64,000 bases of DNA from the NCBI GenBank assembly GCA_024235595.1, contig JACKMC010000002.1, positions 248,001 through 312,000 on the forward strand, written 5' to 3'. The translations under genes and the position numbers were made by a program. This DNA is from Zoogloeaceae bacterium. GTDB lineage: Bacteria; Pseudomonadota; Gammaproteobacteria; Burkholderiales; Rhodocyclaceae. Positions 36,955 through 47,410 of the stretch are shown piece by piece. The number at the start of each line of letters is the position of its first letter. Positions within the stretch are counted from its first letter, which is position 1. The notes beneath the pieces are model-generated. The model searched no databases. It had not been told where the DNA came from and was given only the letters and a program-made list of their open reading frames with translations.

Positions 36955-38421
36955 TTGAGCCGCGCGGATTCCGCGCTGGTGTGGTTTCGTCGCGACCTGC
37001 GCTGCGACGACCATGCCGCGCTTCATCACGCCCTTCGCGATTACCGACGGGTCTACTGCCTCTTCGTTTTCGATACCGAGATCCTGTCGCTGCTGCCCAG
37101 CCGCTGCGACCGGCGCGTCGAGTTCATCCGCGAAAGCCTGCTCGAGCTCGACGGCGCACTCGATGCGCTGTGTCGCCATGCCGGCGGTTCCGGTAGCGGA
37201 CTCATTGTGCGTCACGGCTGCGCGCGGGACGTGGTCGCGGCGACCGCCTTCGAGCTCGGCGTGGACGCGGTCCTGTGCAATCGCGATTACGAGCCTGCGG
37301 CGATCGATCGCGATGCGGATGTGGCCGAGCGGCTGCGGACCCGGGAGATCGATTTCAGGTCGTTCAAGGACCAGGTCGTCTTCGAGAAGGATGAGGTGCT
37401 GACCCAGGCCGGCAAACCCTTTTCGGTTTTCACGCCCTACAAACGGGCCTGGCTGAAGACGCTTGCCACGGCGCAACTCGAGGCCTTCCCGGTCGCGGCG
37501 CAGGCGGCTGCGCTGGCGCCTCGCGAAGCGCACGAAGAAGTGCCCACGTTGGCGCAGCTCGGCTTCGAGGCGACCAATCTCGGTGAGCTCGCGCTGCCCT
37601 GCGGCATGTCCGGTGCGCAAACCCTCTTCGATGATTTCCGCAAGCGCATCGACCGCTACAAGGCGGCGCGGGACTTTCCCGCGCGCAAGGGCGTGTCGTA
37701 CCTGTCCACCCACCTGCGCTTCGGCACCATCTCGATCCGTCGGCTCGCCCGCGAGGCACATGCGCGCCGCAGCGAAGGCGGCGACACCTGGCTGTCGGAG
37801 CTGATCTGGCGCGATTTCTACCACCAGATCCTGTGGCACAACCCGCATGTCGTGACGCGTGCCTTCCGGCCCGAGTTCGATCGTGTCGAATGGGCGCACG
37901 ATGACGAGGGATTCGCGGCGTGGTGCGAGGCGCGAACCGGATATCCGATCGTCGACGCGGCGATGCGCCAGTTGAACCACACCGGCTACATGCACAATCG
38001 CCTGCGCATGATCGTGGCCTCCTTCCTGACCAAGGACCTGGGCATCGACTGGCGCCTCGGTGAGGGCTACTTCGCCCGGCATCTGAACGATTTCGACCTT
38101 GCGGCGAACAACGGTGGCTGGCAGTGGGCGGCCTCCACCGGCTGCGATGCCCAACCCTGGTTCCGGATCTTCAACCCGGTCACCCAGTCCCAGCGCTTCG
38201 ATCCGGCGGGCGAGTTCATCCGGCGCTATGTACCTGAACTCTCGCGCGTGCCGGAACGCTTCATCCATGCCCCGTGGACGATGTCGCCGGCCGACCAGGC
38301 GGCCGCGCGATGTCGCATCGGCGACGATTACCCCGCGCCGATCGTCGATCATGCCAGCGCGCGGGAGCGCACGCTGGCCCGCTTCGAGGCGGTGCGCGGG
38401 GGCGCCGAGGCCGGCATGTGA
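36955..38421 (+). CDS. phrB: Deoxyribodipyrimidine photo-lyase
   Basis: A 488-residue class I CPD photolyase. N-terminal alpha/beta domain (ALVWFRRDLRCDDHAALHHA) would bind an antenna pigment. C-terminal FAD domain has LSTHLRFGTISIR, ELIWRDFYHQILW, YPIVDAAMRQLNHTGYMHNR and WASTG-type WAASTGCDAQPWFRIFNP. It repairs UV pyrimidine dimers using blue light. I chose the TTG at 36955, 9 bases after GGGAGG; other candidates are far upstream without coding match. Confidence 0.93.
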   Translation: MSRADSALVWFRRDLRCDDHAALHHALRDYRRVYCLFVFDTEILSLLPSRCDRRVEFIRESLLELDGALDALCRHAGGSGSGLIVRHGCARDVVAATAFELGVDAVLCNRDYEPAAIDRDADVAERLRTREIDFRSFKDQVVFEKDEVLTQAGKPFSVFTPYKRAWLKTLATAQLEAFPVAAQAAALAPREAHEEVPTLAQLGFEATNLGELALPCGMSGAQTLFDDFRKRIDRYKAARDFPARKGVSYLSTHLRFGTISIRRLAREAHARRSEGGDTWLSELIWRDFYHQILWHNPHVVTRAFRPEFDRVEWAHDDEGFAAWCEARTGYPIVDAAMRQLNHTGYMHNRLRMIVASFLTKDLGIDWRLGEGYFARHLNDFDLAANNGGWQWAASTGCDAQPWFRIFNPVTQSQRFDPAGEFIRRYVPELSRVPERFIHAPWTMSPADQAAARCRIGDDYPAPIVDHASARERTLARFEAVRGGAEAGM

Positions 38422-38472
38422 GCGCGCCGGAGCGGGCCTATACTGCGGCTTTCGAGCAGCCGGACGCTTTTC

Positions 38473-39651
38473 ATGACTTCCGATTTTCCGCTCCACCCAG
38501 AAACACTGGCAATCCATGGCGACGACGGCCTCGAGGCCGATACCGACGTCGCCCCCTCGATCCACCCGAGCTCCACCTTTCGCGCGCGTTCGGCGGCCGA
38601 GTTTGCCGAGATCGCAAGCGGCGAACGGCCGTCACGCTTCTACACCCGCTATGGCAACCCCACGGTCGCGCGTGCCGAGCGGGTAATCGCCGGGCTGGAG
38701 GGCAAGGCAGCGGCATTGCTGCTCGCCTCGGGCATGGGGGCGATCGCCACTACGGTGCTGGCAAACGTCTCGGCGGGCGATCACATCGTTGCGCAGACCA
38801 GTCACTACATGGGCACCACGCGCCTGCTCGCCGATCTGCTGCCGCGCTTCGGCGTTACCGTGAGCCAGGTCGACCAGACCGACCCGGCCGCCTTCGAGGC
38901 GGCGCTCAGGCCCGAGACGCGGCTGGTGATGATCGAGACACCCTCGAACCCGACCCTCGCGATCACCGATCTTGCCGCGGTCGCGGCGATCGCCCGGGCT
39001 CATGGGGTCACCACCATTGCGGACAACACCTTCGCCTCGCCGATCAACCAGCGCCCGGGCGAGCACGGTATCGATCTGGTGGTGCACTCGGCCACCAAAT
39101 ACCTCGGCGGCCACAGCGACCTGGTGGCGGGCGTGGTCTGTGGCGAGGCCGCAGCGGTGCAGCGGATCTGGGAGCACGCCATCGTCCTCGGCGCCAGCAG
39201 CAACGCCTTCGACGCCTGGCTGCTGCTGCGCGGACTGCGCACGCTGGCGCTCAGGGTGACGCGTCAGAGCGACAGCGCGCTGTTGCTGGCACGCATGCTC
39301 GAGGCCCACCCCGCAGTGGCGAAGGTCCATTATCCTGGGCTCGAGCGCCATCCCCAGCATGCCCTGGCGCGCCGCCAGATGAAAGCCTTCGGCGGTGTGC
39401 TGAGCATCGAGCTGGCGGGGGGCTATGCGGCCGCGCAGTCGCTGGTGGCGCGCCTCGAGCTGGTTGCGAACGCGGTCAGCCTCGGCGGCGTCGAGTCGCT
39501 CGCGGTGCACGCCGCCTCGGTCTGGGAGGGCTCGCTCAGCATCGCCCAGATCGAGGCCGCGGGGGTGTCCCCTTCACTGGTACGGATCGCTGTCGGCCTC
39601 GAGCACCCGGAGGATCTGGCGCGCGACTTCGTCCAGGCGCTGGCAGGCTGA
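38473..39651 (+). CDS. Trans-sulfuration family PLP enzyme (cystathionine gamma-synthase/lyase or sulfhydrylase)
   Basis: A 392-residue PLP-dependent enzyme of the Cys/Met metabolism family. PLP lysine is Lys209 in HSATKYLGGHSDL. Also visible are RFYTRYGNPTVARAE, ASGMGAIATTVLA, ETPSNPTLAITDL and GGVESLAVHAAS. The members MetB, MetC, MetZ and MGL cannot be separated by eye. It is convergent with the Pil-Chp operon, with only 16 bases between stops. Confidence 0.88.
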   Translation: MTSDFPLHPETLAIHGDDGLEADTDVAPSIHPSSTFRARSAAEFAEIASGERPSRFYTRYGNPTVARAERVIAGLEGKAAALLLASGMGAIATTVLANVSAGDHIVAQTSHYMGTTRLLADLLPRFGVTVSQVDQTDPAAFEAALRPETRLVMIETPSNPTLAITDLAAVAAIARAHGVTTIADNTFASPINQRPGEHGIDLVVHSATKYLGGHSDLVAGVVCGEAAAVQRIWEHAIVLGASSNAFDAWLLLRGLRTLALRVTRQSDSALLLARMLEAHPAVAKVHYPGLERHPQHALARRQMKAFGGVLSIELAGGYAAAQSLVARLELVANAVSLGGVESLAVHAASVWEGSLSIAQIEAAGVSPSLVRIAVGLEHPEDLARDFVQALAG

Positions 39652-39667
39652 GCGCGCAGCCCCAGCC

Positions 39668-42600
39668 TTAGCTGCGCGCTGGCAGCGGGGCGTAACGGCG
39701 GATCAGGCCAAGCAGCTCTTCATCCTGATAAGGCTTGCCGAGATAGTGATCCACGCCGATCTCACTCGCGTAGCGCCGATGCTTGTCGGCCAGTCGCGAG
39801 GTGATCATGATGATCGGCAGCTTGGCGAGACGCTGGTCGGCACGGATGTTGCGCGCCAGATCAAAGCCGTCCATGCGTGGCATCTCGATATCGGAGAGGA
39901 TCACGTCCGGAACCGATTCGAGCAGGCGCTCCAGCGCATCGACGCCGTCCTTGGCGGTAACCACCAGATAACCCTCGCGCTCGAGCAGGCGGCCGGTGAT
40001 CTTGCGCACCGTCAGTGAATCGTCCACCACCATCACCGTGGGCTGCCGTTCCGCCACTACCGGCGCAGCGGGCAACTCGGCGTCCTGGTCGGCCTCGATG
40101 TCGGCGCGGCTGGCAAGCGCCACCGGGTTCAGGATCAGTACGATCTCGCCATCGCCGAGCACGGTGGCGCCAGAGATGCCGACGATGCGCGCAATGTGCG
40201 GTCCGGCGTTCTTGATGACCACTTCCTGGTTGCCGCGCAGCGCATCGACATGCAGCGCCAGGGTCTGGGCACCGGCGCGCAGCAGCAGCACCCAGTTGAA
40301 CTTGTGCACCTCGGGGCGGGTTTCGCGGTCGCCCAGCAGGCGTGGCAGGTAGCGGTAGCTGTAGCGCTCGCCGAGCCAGTCGGTATGGCCGCTGGCGCGC
40401 AGGCTCTCCAGCCCTTCCGGGCGAAGCTCCTGGACCTGCGCCACCATGCTCGACGGAATCGCATAGCTGCGCCCACCCGCCCGCACCAGCAGAGCCTGGG
40501 TGACAGCCAGATTGACCGGCAGATAGATGCGAAAACGGGTGCCGCCGTCGCGCGCGGTGGTGACGTCGATGCGCCCGCCCACTGCGGCGGTCTCGCTCTT
40601 TACCACGTCCATGCCGACACCGCGGCCAGATACCGTCGAGAGACTGTGGGCGGTGGAGAAGCCGGGCACGAAGATCAGGTTGGTGAGGCGTTTTTCGTCG
40701 ACCGCATCATCGGCTTCGACGAGGCCGTTCTCGATCGCCCGTTCGCGGATCCGCTCGAGGTCGAGGCCGGCTCCGTCGTCGGCAAGTTCGACCACGATTT
40801 CGTTGCCTTCCTGCGCGAGGCTCATGGTGATCTGGCCGATCTCGGCCTTGCCTGCGAGGCGCCGTCGGTCGACGGTCTCGATGCCGTGGGCGATGGCATT
40901 TCGCAGCAGATGCTCGAACGGTGCGGTCATTCGCTCGAGCACGCTGCGGTCGACCTCGATGTTGCCGCTGCGGATGTCTAGCGTTGCCCGCTTGCCGAGA
41001 TCTTTCGCGCTTTGACGCACCACCCGGTGGAGTCGCTCGGCGATGCTGTCGAAAGGCACCATGCGGATACGCATGAGACCCTGCTGGAGATCCCGGTTGA
41101 GGCGCGACTGGGCGTTCATCGCCGCTTCCGAGCCTTCGAGATTGCGCAGCAGGTTGTGCTGCACGGTGGTGACGTCGTTGACGCTCTCCGCCATCATCCG
41201 GGTGAGCTCCTGCAGCCGGGTGTAGCGGTCCATCTCCAGTGGGTCGAAATCCCCGTCACGCCCGCCCGAGGTGGAGATGCGCGACTGCAGCTGGCTCTCG
41301 GCCTGGATCTCGACCTCGCGCAACTGGTTGCGCAGCCGGATCACGTTCTCGGTCAGGTCGAGCAGCGAGCGGCGCACCGTGCGCAACTCGCCTTCGATGC
41401 GGGTCCTCGCGATGCCGATCTCGCCGGCCTGGTTGACGAACTGGTCGAGAAGTTCGGCGCGCACCCGCAGCGTGCCGCCGGTGACTGCCACCGATTCGCT
41501 CTCGCCGTCGCCCGCCGACGGCGCAGCGTCGGCCTGGCCTTGCGCCGCTACGGGCTGCTGACCTTCGCCGGCAAGCCGGTCGATGGTGTGGGAGAAGCCG
41601 TCGAGCGCCTCTTCGAATTCATCGATGAAACCGCCCGGCGCAGCTTCGCTTGTCTCCTCGAGCCGTGTCTCGAGGGCGTGCACCGCCTCGCCCAGGGACA
41701 TCGCACCAGCCATCCGCGCGCTTCCCTTGAGGGTATGCAGCAGCCGCGCCAGGTCGGCACGGTGCGCGTTGTCGGCTGGCTCGCCACGCCACTCGCGCAG
41801 GCACCCGTAGAGCTGGGTGAGCAGTTCGGCGGCCTCTTCGAGAAAGATTGGCAGCAACTGTTCGTCGAACTCGTCGTGCAGTCGCGCCGCCACCACCGGC
41901 GGCTTCTCGCTTGGCCTCGGCGAGGGTTCGGCGTTCGCTGGCGGCTCGGCGATCGAGAGACCGATCTCCTCGGACTCGGGCGCTTCATCGTATGCAGGCA
42001 GTCGTTGCACCGCGTCGAGCTGCTCGACCAGCTCCGGCACCGGCAACGGCATCACCAGCTCGGTCACTTCGGCGAGCATCGCTTCGAGCGTGGTCGCAGC
42101 CCGGTACATCAGCTCGGCCTGTTCGCCGCTGGGCGGGCATTCGGCATCGTGCAGCCGCAGTTGAGCCTGCTCGAGCGACTTGCCGAGCGTTTGCAGCGAT
42201 TCGATGCGGGCCGTGCCGGAGATGCCCGAGAGGGTATGCGCGGCGCGAATCGAAAGTTCGCCCGGCAGCAGCGTGGGATTGGCTTGCAGCCTCGCGATCT
42301 CGACCCGCAGCGTCGCCAGATGCTGGCGCGCCTCGGCAAGGTAGAGATCGAGCAGCGGCCGGGACAGGGTCTGGTTGCCAAGCTGTACCGTGTCCAGCTC
42401 GGGCCGCGGTTCGGCCGACCGGTGCACTTCTTCGTGCGCCTGCAAGGCATTGCTGCCGGTGCTTTGGCCCAGCTCGGGGGCTTCCGGCGTCGCGAGCTGC
42501 TGGTCCATCGGCAGCTCATCGGGCACCTGCGGTTCACCTTCGCGCTCCCCGGCCGCGGCATCGGCTTCGATGTCGAGTTCCAGGTCGAAATCCTGATCGA

Positions 42601-45220
42601 GGTCCAGGTCGAAGGTGTCGTCGTGATCGAAGCCTTCGTCCTGCAGCGACGATGGGCTGTGCGCTTCGGCCGCCTCCCTGGGCGCCGGGGCACCAGGCTG
42701 CGAGGAATCGATTTCGTCGGCCTCGGCGAGATCCGCGGTCCACTGGCTTTGCTCGAGGTCAACCAGGTCAAAGCCGGTGTCGGTCGCGACGATCTCTTCG
42801 GGCGTTTGCTCGGTTTCGGGCGCGTTCTCGTCGGACAAGGCTTGCGCGGGGGACGCGAGATCTGTATCCGGTGGCGCCTCGGCCCTTTCGTCGCGACCCT
42901 GGGCGCGCTGCAGCGGCGCGGCGTCGCAGAGCGGCATGTCGCTGTCGCGCAGGCGCGCCGCTTCTTCGAGCAGCGCCTGCGCGTCCATGCCGAGCGGGCC
43001 ACCCGCTTCGAGCTGGGCGACCCAGGCGCCGAACAGCTGCTGTGCGTCGCCGATCAACTGGTGGAGCGGGGCGGTTGGCTCCCATTCCATCTGCAGCCAG
43101 CGGTTGAGGGTTTGTTCGAGACCCCATGCGGCATCGCCGAGCGCATGCAGACCGACCATCCGGCCGCTGCCCTTGAGTGTATGGAAGCCTCGGCGAATGG
43201 TGGTGAGCGCCTCGCTGTCCGGCGGATTGGCGCGCGACTGGTCGAGGTTTCGGGCAATCGTGTCGAGGACCTCGTGGCCTTCTTCGATGAAGATGCCGAG
43301 CAACTCCGCATCGATCTCGGAATCGCTGGCGGCAAGCAGTTGTTCGGACGGCGGCGCCTGTAGCGGCGCGGCGGTGGACGGCGGCGAGATTTCCTCGGCT
43401 GGCACTTCGCCCGGCTTCGGCGCCTCCTCGCCCTCGGCAGCGACGAAGGACTCCGGCTCCGGCTGGGGCGCGGCCGGTGCGGCCTCGGTATCCGCCCGGT
43501 GCTCCTCGACGGCTGGCGCCTCGAAGGTCTCATCCTCCTGCGCCACGGGCTCATCGGAGCCCAGCAGCCGGTCGAGGTCGGCGTGGCCGCGTTGCAGATC
43601 TGCAATGAAGAAGCCCAATGCGGAGAGGTGATGGGCGAGATACTCGTAGTCTTCGCTTTCGCTCTCGGCGACGCCCTGGGCAAGACCCGCAATTCGCGCG
43701 GCGCAGTCCTGCAGCAGCGTCACCGCGCGCGCTTCGCCCAACAGGTTGAGGGCACCCTCGATCTGCTTGAGCGGCGCCTGCAGCCCCGGCAGCGCGCTGC
43801 GCCGCTCGGGGCGGCGGAAGAAGTCGTCGAGGGTCTGCTCGATCTGCGCGAGGTTTACCTGCATCTCGCGGGAGAGCTGGCTTAGTGCCATGCGCTCCTG
43901 GGCCTGCAAGACTGCGTCCGGAAGGCCGCTCGGTTCGCATGCCTGGCCGCCGCCCCGGCCGATGAGGGCGTCGAGCCGCAGTTCGCACCGCACGACCTGG
44001 GAGGTGAACGCCGCATCGGGTACGCGGCCGGTATCGAGCGCCGTCTCGGCGAGCATGATTGCCGAGGCTACCTCAAGCGCCAGCGCTTCGTCGAAGCGCA
44101 GCGGGTCTTCGCGCAGCCACGACACCACCTCGGAGAGCTTGCCCAGCAGGCGCCGGAAGGCGGGCCGCCCGAGCGCGCTGCCGGCCTCCATGGTCCGCGC
44201 CAGCTCGACCTCGAACTGCGGCAGGGCCACTGCCAGGCCGCCGGCGAACCTGTCCCAGGTATCGCGTGCCTCGGCGAACAGGCCTCGCAACTGGCCGAGC
44301 AGTGGTCCAAGCGGCTGGTCGCAGAGGGTGGCGTCGGGGTCGGGTAGCAGGGCTTCCAGTTGGTATAGCGCGCGGACCTGTTCACCCGCCGGGCTCAAGC
44401 CGTCGGCGCCAGCGAGCAGGTAGAGGATTTCGCGGTGCAGTTGCTGCGGGGCGTTGGCCGGACCGGCGGCCATCTTGCGCAGGTGGGCGTCGACCCGGCT
44501 GCAGATCTGGCGGGCTGCCGCTGCGCCGCGCAAGGCGCCTTGGGCCATGCTGTCGAAGAGGCCATGGGCACTCCACCAAAAGGCCCTGTTCGATGGCAGC
44601 GCCTCCAGCGCTTCGATCTCGCCAGCCACGGCGGCCATTGCCTGCGGCCCTTCGGGGGCCGCTGCATGCTTGATGAGGGCCAGCAGGCCAGCCTGGTAGC
44701 GCGCGCGCAGGTGCTTGAGATCGTGCTGCAATCTTGTTGCCGCCTCGGCAGGCAGCGGGGCCGCGCGGCGCGGCAGACGGGCGCCGAGGTCGGGGAAGAA
44801 AAGCTCGGCCGGCGAGGGTTCGGCAATGCCGCGGAAAGCGGAGACCTCGCGCAGCAGCGGGAGCAGCCGCAGCGCGCGATCCGGCACGCCGTGACTCAGT
44901 TCATCGAGATAGTTGCCCAGTGCCGCGAGGCAGCGCAGGCACAGGGCGGCGGCCTCTGCGGTGTAGGGCTTCTCGTCGCGTGCGAGCTCGGCGAGCAGGC
45001 GGTCGAGGTTGTCGCTGAAGACGGTAAGGCCGTCGAGGCCGACGATCGCCAGCGCGCCGCGGACCTGATGCAGGTGAGTCTGCGCGAATTGCAGCCGTGC
45101 GCCACGGTCGGGCGCGTCGAGGGCTGCTTTCAGTGCCTCTTCGGTGCGTTCGAGAGCGAGGTCGATCTCGCCCTTCACCCACGCCAGCGGGCCGCTGTCC
45201 TGGTCGCTCGGGGAAGTCAT
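39668..45220 (-). CDS. chpA: Hybrid chemosensory kinase ChpA/PilL of the Pil-Chp system
   Basis: An 1850-residue CheA-type kinase for type IV pilus control. Domains in order: N-terminal helical region with a possible degenerate Hpt (His near residue 51), Hpt domains with FHTLKGSGRMVG near 680, a variant AHTLSGISGTAR near 1000, and LHTLKGSARMAG near 1160, separated by acidic Pro/Glu-rich linkers. Then come a dimerisation helix, an HATPase domain (LRNAIAHGIETVDRR near 1440, ELADDGAGLDLERI, GRGVGMDVVKSE), a CheW-like domain, and a C-terminal receiver with the phosphorylatable Asp in ILSDIEMPRMDGF near 1777. It is the last gene of pilG-H-I-J-chpA and probably responds to surface contact through PilJ. 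Confidence 0.95.
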   Translation of the reverse strand: MTSPSDQDSGPLAWVKGEIDLALERTEEALKAALDAPDRGARLQFAQTHLHQVRGALAIVGLDGLTVFSDNLDRLLAELARDEKPYTAEAAALCLRCLAALGNYLDELSHGVPDRALRLLPLLREVSAFRGIAEPSPAELFFPDLGARLPRRAAPLPAEAATRLQHDLKHLRARYQAGLLALIKHAAAPEGPQAMAAVAGEIEALEALPSNRAFWWSAHGLFDSMAQGALRGAAAARQICSRVDAHLRKMAAGPANAPQQLHREILYLLAGADGLSPAGEQVRALYQLEALLPDPDATLCDQPLGPLLGQLRGLFAEARDTWDRFAGGLAVALPQFEVELARTMEAGSALGRPAFRRLLGKLSEVVSWLREDPLRFDEALALEVASAIMLAETALDTGRVPDAAFTSQVVRCELRLDALIGRGGGQACEPSGLPDAVLQAQERMALSQLSREMQVNLAQIEQTLDDFFRRPERRSALPGLQAPLKQIEGALNLLGEARAVTLLQDCAARIAGLAQGVAESESEDYEYLAHHLSALGFFIADLQRGHADLDRLLGSDEPVAQEDETFEAPAVEEHRADTEAAPAAPQPEPESFVAAEGEEAPKPGEVPAEEISPPSTAAPLQAPPSEQLLAASDSEIDAELLGIFIEEGHEVLDTIARNLDQSRANPPDSEALTTIRRGFHTLKGSGRMVGLHALGDAAWGLEQTLNRWLQMEWEPTAPLHQLIGDAQQLFGAWVAQLEAGGPLGMDAQALLEEAARLRDSDMPLCDAAPLQRAQGRDERAEAPPDTDLASPAQALSDENAPETEQTPEEIVATDTGFDLVDLEQSQWTADLAEADEIDSSQPGAPAPREAAEAHSPSSLQDEGFDHDDTFDLDLDQDFDLELDIEADAAAGEREGEPQVPDELPMDQQLATPEAPELGQSTGSNALQAHEEVHRSAEPRPELDTVQLGNQTLSRPLLDLYLAEARQHLATLRVEIARLQANPTLLPGELSIRAAHTLSGISGTARIESLQTLGKSLEQAQLRLHDAECPPSGEQAELMYRAATTLEAMLAEVTELVMPLPVPELVEQLDAVQRLPAYDEAPESEEIGLSIAEPPANAEPSPRPSEKPPVVAARLHDEFDEQLLPIFLEEAAELLTQLYGCLREWRGEPADNAHRADLARLLHTLKGSARMAGAMSLGEAVHALETRLEETSEAAPGGFIDEFEEALDGFSHTIDRLAGEGQQPVAAQGQADAAPSAGDGESESVAVTGGTLRVRAELLDQFVNQAGEIGIARTRIEGELRTVRRSLLDLTENVIRLRNQLREVEIQAESQLQSRISTSGGRDGDFDPLEMDRYTRLQELTRMMAESVNDVTTVQHNLLRNLEGSEAAMNAQSRLNRDLQQGLMRIRMVPFDSIAERLHRVVRQSAKDLGKRATLDIRSGNIEVDRSVLERMTAPFEHLLRNAIAHGIETVDRRRLAGKAEIGQITMSLAQEGNEIVVELADDGAGLDLERIRERAIENGLVEADDAVDEKRLTNLIFVPGFSTAHSLSTVSGRGVGMDVVKSETAAVGGRIDVTTARDGGTRFRIYLPVNLAVTQALLVRAGGRSYAIPSSMVAQVQELRPEGLESLRASGHTDWLGERYSYRYLPRLLGDRETRPEVHKFNWVLLLRAGAQTLALHVDALRGNQEVVIKNAGPHIARIVGISGATVLGDGEIVLILNPVALASRADIEADQDAELPAAPVVAERQPTVMVVDDSLTVRKITGRLLEREGYLVVTAKDGVDALERLLESVPDVILSDIEMPRMDGFDLARNIRADQRLAKLPIIMITSRLADKHRRYASEIGVDHYLGKPYQDEELLGLIRRYAPLPARS

Positions 45221-45241
45221 CGTGCTGCCTCGTGGATTGGA

Positions 45242-47359
45242 TTACACCTTGAAGCCGGAAACCGAGCCCTTGAGCTCGACTGCGAGATCGGCGAGCTGGC
45301 CGATCGAAACCGCGGTCTGCTGGGTGCCGATGGTGGTCTGTTCGGTGACCGCGAGAATTTCCTGCATCGTGCCGGCGACCTTGCCGGCGCTGCTGGCCTG
45401 GATCTGGGTGTCGGACGAAATCTGCTCGATGAGGCGCGCGGCTTCGGTCGACACATTGCCGATCTCGGTGAGTGCCTGGCCTGCAGCGTCCGACAGCTTG
45501 GCGCCTTCGACCACGTCGCGGGTCGCCACTTCCATGGCCGCCACCGCGTCGTGGGTGTCGGTCTGAATCGTCTTGACGATCGCCGCGATCTGCTTGGTCG
45601 CCTCGCCGGAGCGCTCCGCTAGGCGCTGCACCTCTTCGGCAACGACGGTGAAGCCGCGCCCGGCTTCGCCCGCCGAGGCGGCCTGGATGGCGGCGTTCAG
45701 GGCCAGCACGTTGGTCTGCTCGGTAATATCGGAAATCAGTTCGACGATTTCACCGATCTCCTGCGAGGATTCGCCCAGGCGCTTGATGCGCTTCGAGGTC
45801 TCCTGGATCTTCTCGCGGATGTCGTTCATGCCATGGATGGTGTTCTCCACCGCCGAGGCCCCCTTACGCGCCGCGTCCAGCGAACGGCGAGCCACCTGGG
45901 CGGATTCGCGGGCCCGCTTGGAGGCCTCCGACATCGATGCCGCCATCTGCTGCACGGTGTCGCCAACGCTGCGGATCTCGCCGGACTGGCGTTCCGCGGC
46001 ATCGAGCAGTTGTCGCGAGGTGCGTTGCGCCGATTCGGTGGCACTGGTCACCCGCGTGGCGGCATCGTTGATCCGCCTCACCAGCACCGAGAGTTCTTCG
46101 ATGGTGTAGTTCACCGAGTCGGCGATGGCGCCGGTGATGTCTTCGGTGACGGTGGCGCGAATGGTGAGGTCGCCGTCGGCGAGATCGCCCATCTCGTTCA
46201 TCAGCCTGAGGATCGCCTGCTGGGTGTGGTTGCGTTCGTGTTCGGCGCTGGCGCGCTGCTGCTCCGCTTCGCGGCGGCGCAGGGCGATGTCGTCGCGATA
46301 GATCTTCGCGATCAGGGTGAGCAACACCAGTGCGGTCGCGCCGCAGGCGATGAGCAGCAGCGAGTAGAGATTGAAGCCGGTGGTCTTGGCGCTGTAGGCG
46401 TCGGCGAGTTGCTCGGCCTGCATCAGCAGCTTGCCGGAATCGTCGAAGATGCGGCTGCCGGCCTGCTTGGCCTGCACCACCAACTGGATATTGGCGAGAA
46501 TGCCGCCGACCGCGTTCAGGCTTGACTGTGCTGCCTGGTCGAGCTCGACGAGCTTGTCGCGGCTTTCGGCCTCGAGGCCTGACTGCTTGAGCTGGCCGAG
46601 CACTTCGCGCAGGGTGTCGGCGTCTTTGCCCAGCAGCACGGGGACCTCCGCGTCGATGGTGCTGGCGGCTCGCAGGGCATTGGCGTTGGTGGCGATGCGC
46701 TGGGTGAGGGTGGCCACGCGGTTGGCGACGGCTACCTCGCGAGCGCTCGCGCCGGCCTGCAGGCGCAGCGCCGCGAATTGTTCCGACGCTGCAAGCAGCC
46801 GAGGGTTGGTGTCGTTGATGATCCTCACCGCCTCGGTAAGGGCGACGAGATTCTTTTGCTGGGCGAGCAGTTGTTGCGCGTTCTTGTCGGTGGTACGCCA
46901 TTCGGCGGCCAGCGCCTCGAGCTGAGGGCCCATCGCGGCAGGGCTCGCCGGCACGGTGCGCCCGTCGACCGAGCCGCCGGTGCTGAGTGCCTCAAAGAAG
47001 CGGGCAAAGGCGTCGCGGCTGCTTCTGAGTTCCTCGAAAGCTGGCGCGCTGCCCTGCAGCGACTGCTGCGCCGCCTTGGCGATCTGCTGCGAGAGGGTTC
47101 GCATCTGGCCGGCAGCATAGACATAGCTCGTGCCGTGCTGCGCGCCGCGGATCTGCAGCACGAGCAACACCAGGAAGGCCGCCAGCACCAGTCCCAGCGC
47201 GGTGGCGAGGGTTCGAATCTGGTCTCCGACTGGCTTGCCGGGCAGCGCCGGTGTTTTTGCAGGGGCCGCAGCGACCGCGGGAGTGTCGTCCATGATGGTC
47301 GTGGCCCCTGACGACAGCAAGGTGTTGTCGGGTTTCCGGAAGGGGAGCTTGAAGGCCAT
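45242..47359 (-). CDS. pilJ: PilJ methyl-accepting chemotaxis protein
   Basis: A 705-residue membrane receptor. An N-terminal cytoplasmic part precedes a first helix (TALGLVLAAFLVLLVLQI), a periplasmic type IV pili MCP domain (repeated PilJ-type helices), a second helix (LYSLLLIACGATALVLLTLI), HAMP and the signalling hairpin (ELISDITEQTNVLALNAAIQ with GEAGRGFTVVAEEVQRLAER). It is the sensor of the Pil-Chp pathway. There is no methyltransferase gene (pilK) between it and chpA. Confidence 0.96.
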   Translation of the reverse strand: MAFKLPFRKPDNTLLSSGATTIMDDTPAVAAAPAKTPALPGKPVGDQIRTLATALGLVLAAFLVLLVLQIRGAQHGTSYVYAAGQMRTLSQQIAKAAQQSLQGSAPAFEELRSSRDAFARFFEALSTGGSVDGRTVPASPAAMGPQLEALAAEWRTTDKNAQQLLAQQKNLVALTEAVRIINDTNPRLLAASEQFAALRLQAGASAREVAVANRVATLTQRIATNANALRAASTIDAEVPVLLGKDADTLREVLGQLKQSGLEAESRDKLVELDQAAQSSLNAVGGILANIQLVVQAKQAGSRIFDDSGKLLMQAEQLADAYSAKTTGFNLYSLLLIACGATALVLLTLIAKIYRDDIALRRREAEQQRASAEHERNHTQQAILRLMNEMGDLADGDLTIRATVTEDITGAIADSVNYTIEELSVLVRRINDAATRVTSATESAQRTSRQLLDAAERQSGEIRSVGDTVQQMAASMSEASKRARESAQVARRSLDAARKGASAVENTIHGMNDIREKIQETSKRIKRLGESSQEIGEIVELISDITEQTNVLALNAAIQAASAGEAGRGFTVVAEEVQRLAERSGEATKQIAAIVKTIQTDTHDAVAAMEVATRDVVEGAKLSDAAGQALTEIGNVSTEAARLIEQISSDTQIQASSAGKVAGTMQEILAVTEQTTIGTQQTAVSIGQLADLAVELKGSVSGFKV

Positions 47360-47410
47360 GTCAGCGACTCCGTGCGGGCGGCATCGTCGAGTGAGCCGTG
47401 TAGAGGGTAA

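Noticed and set aside
41012..43363. A 783-codon plus-strand frame opposite chpA
   Set aside because: It is antisense to the hybrid kinase; composition is that of a shadow frame.
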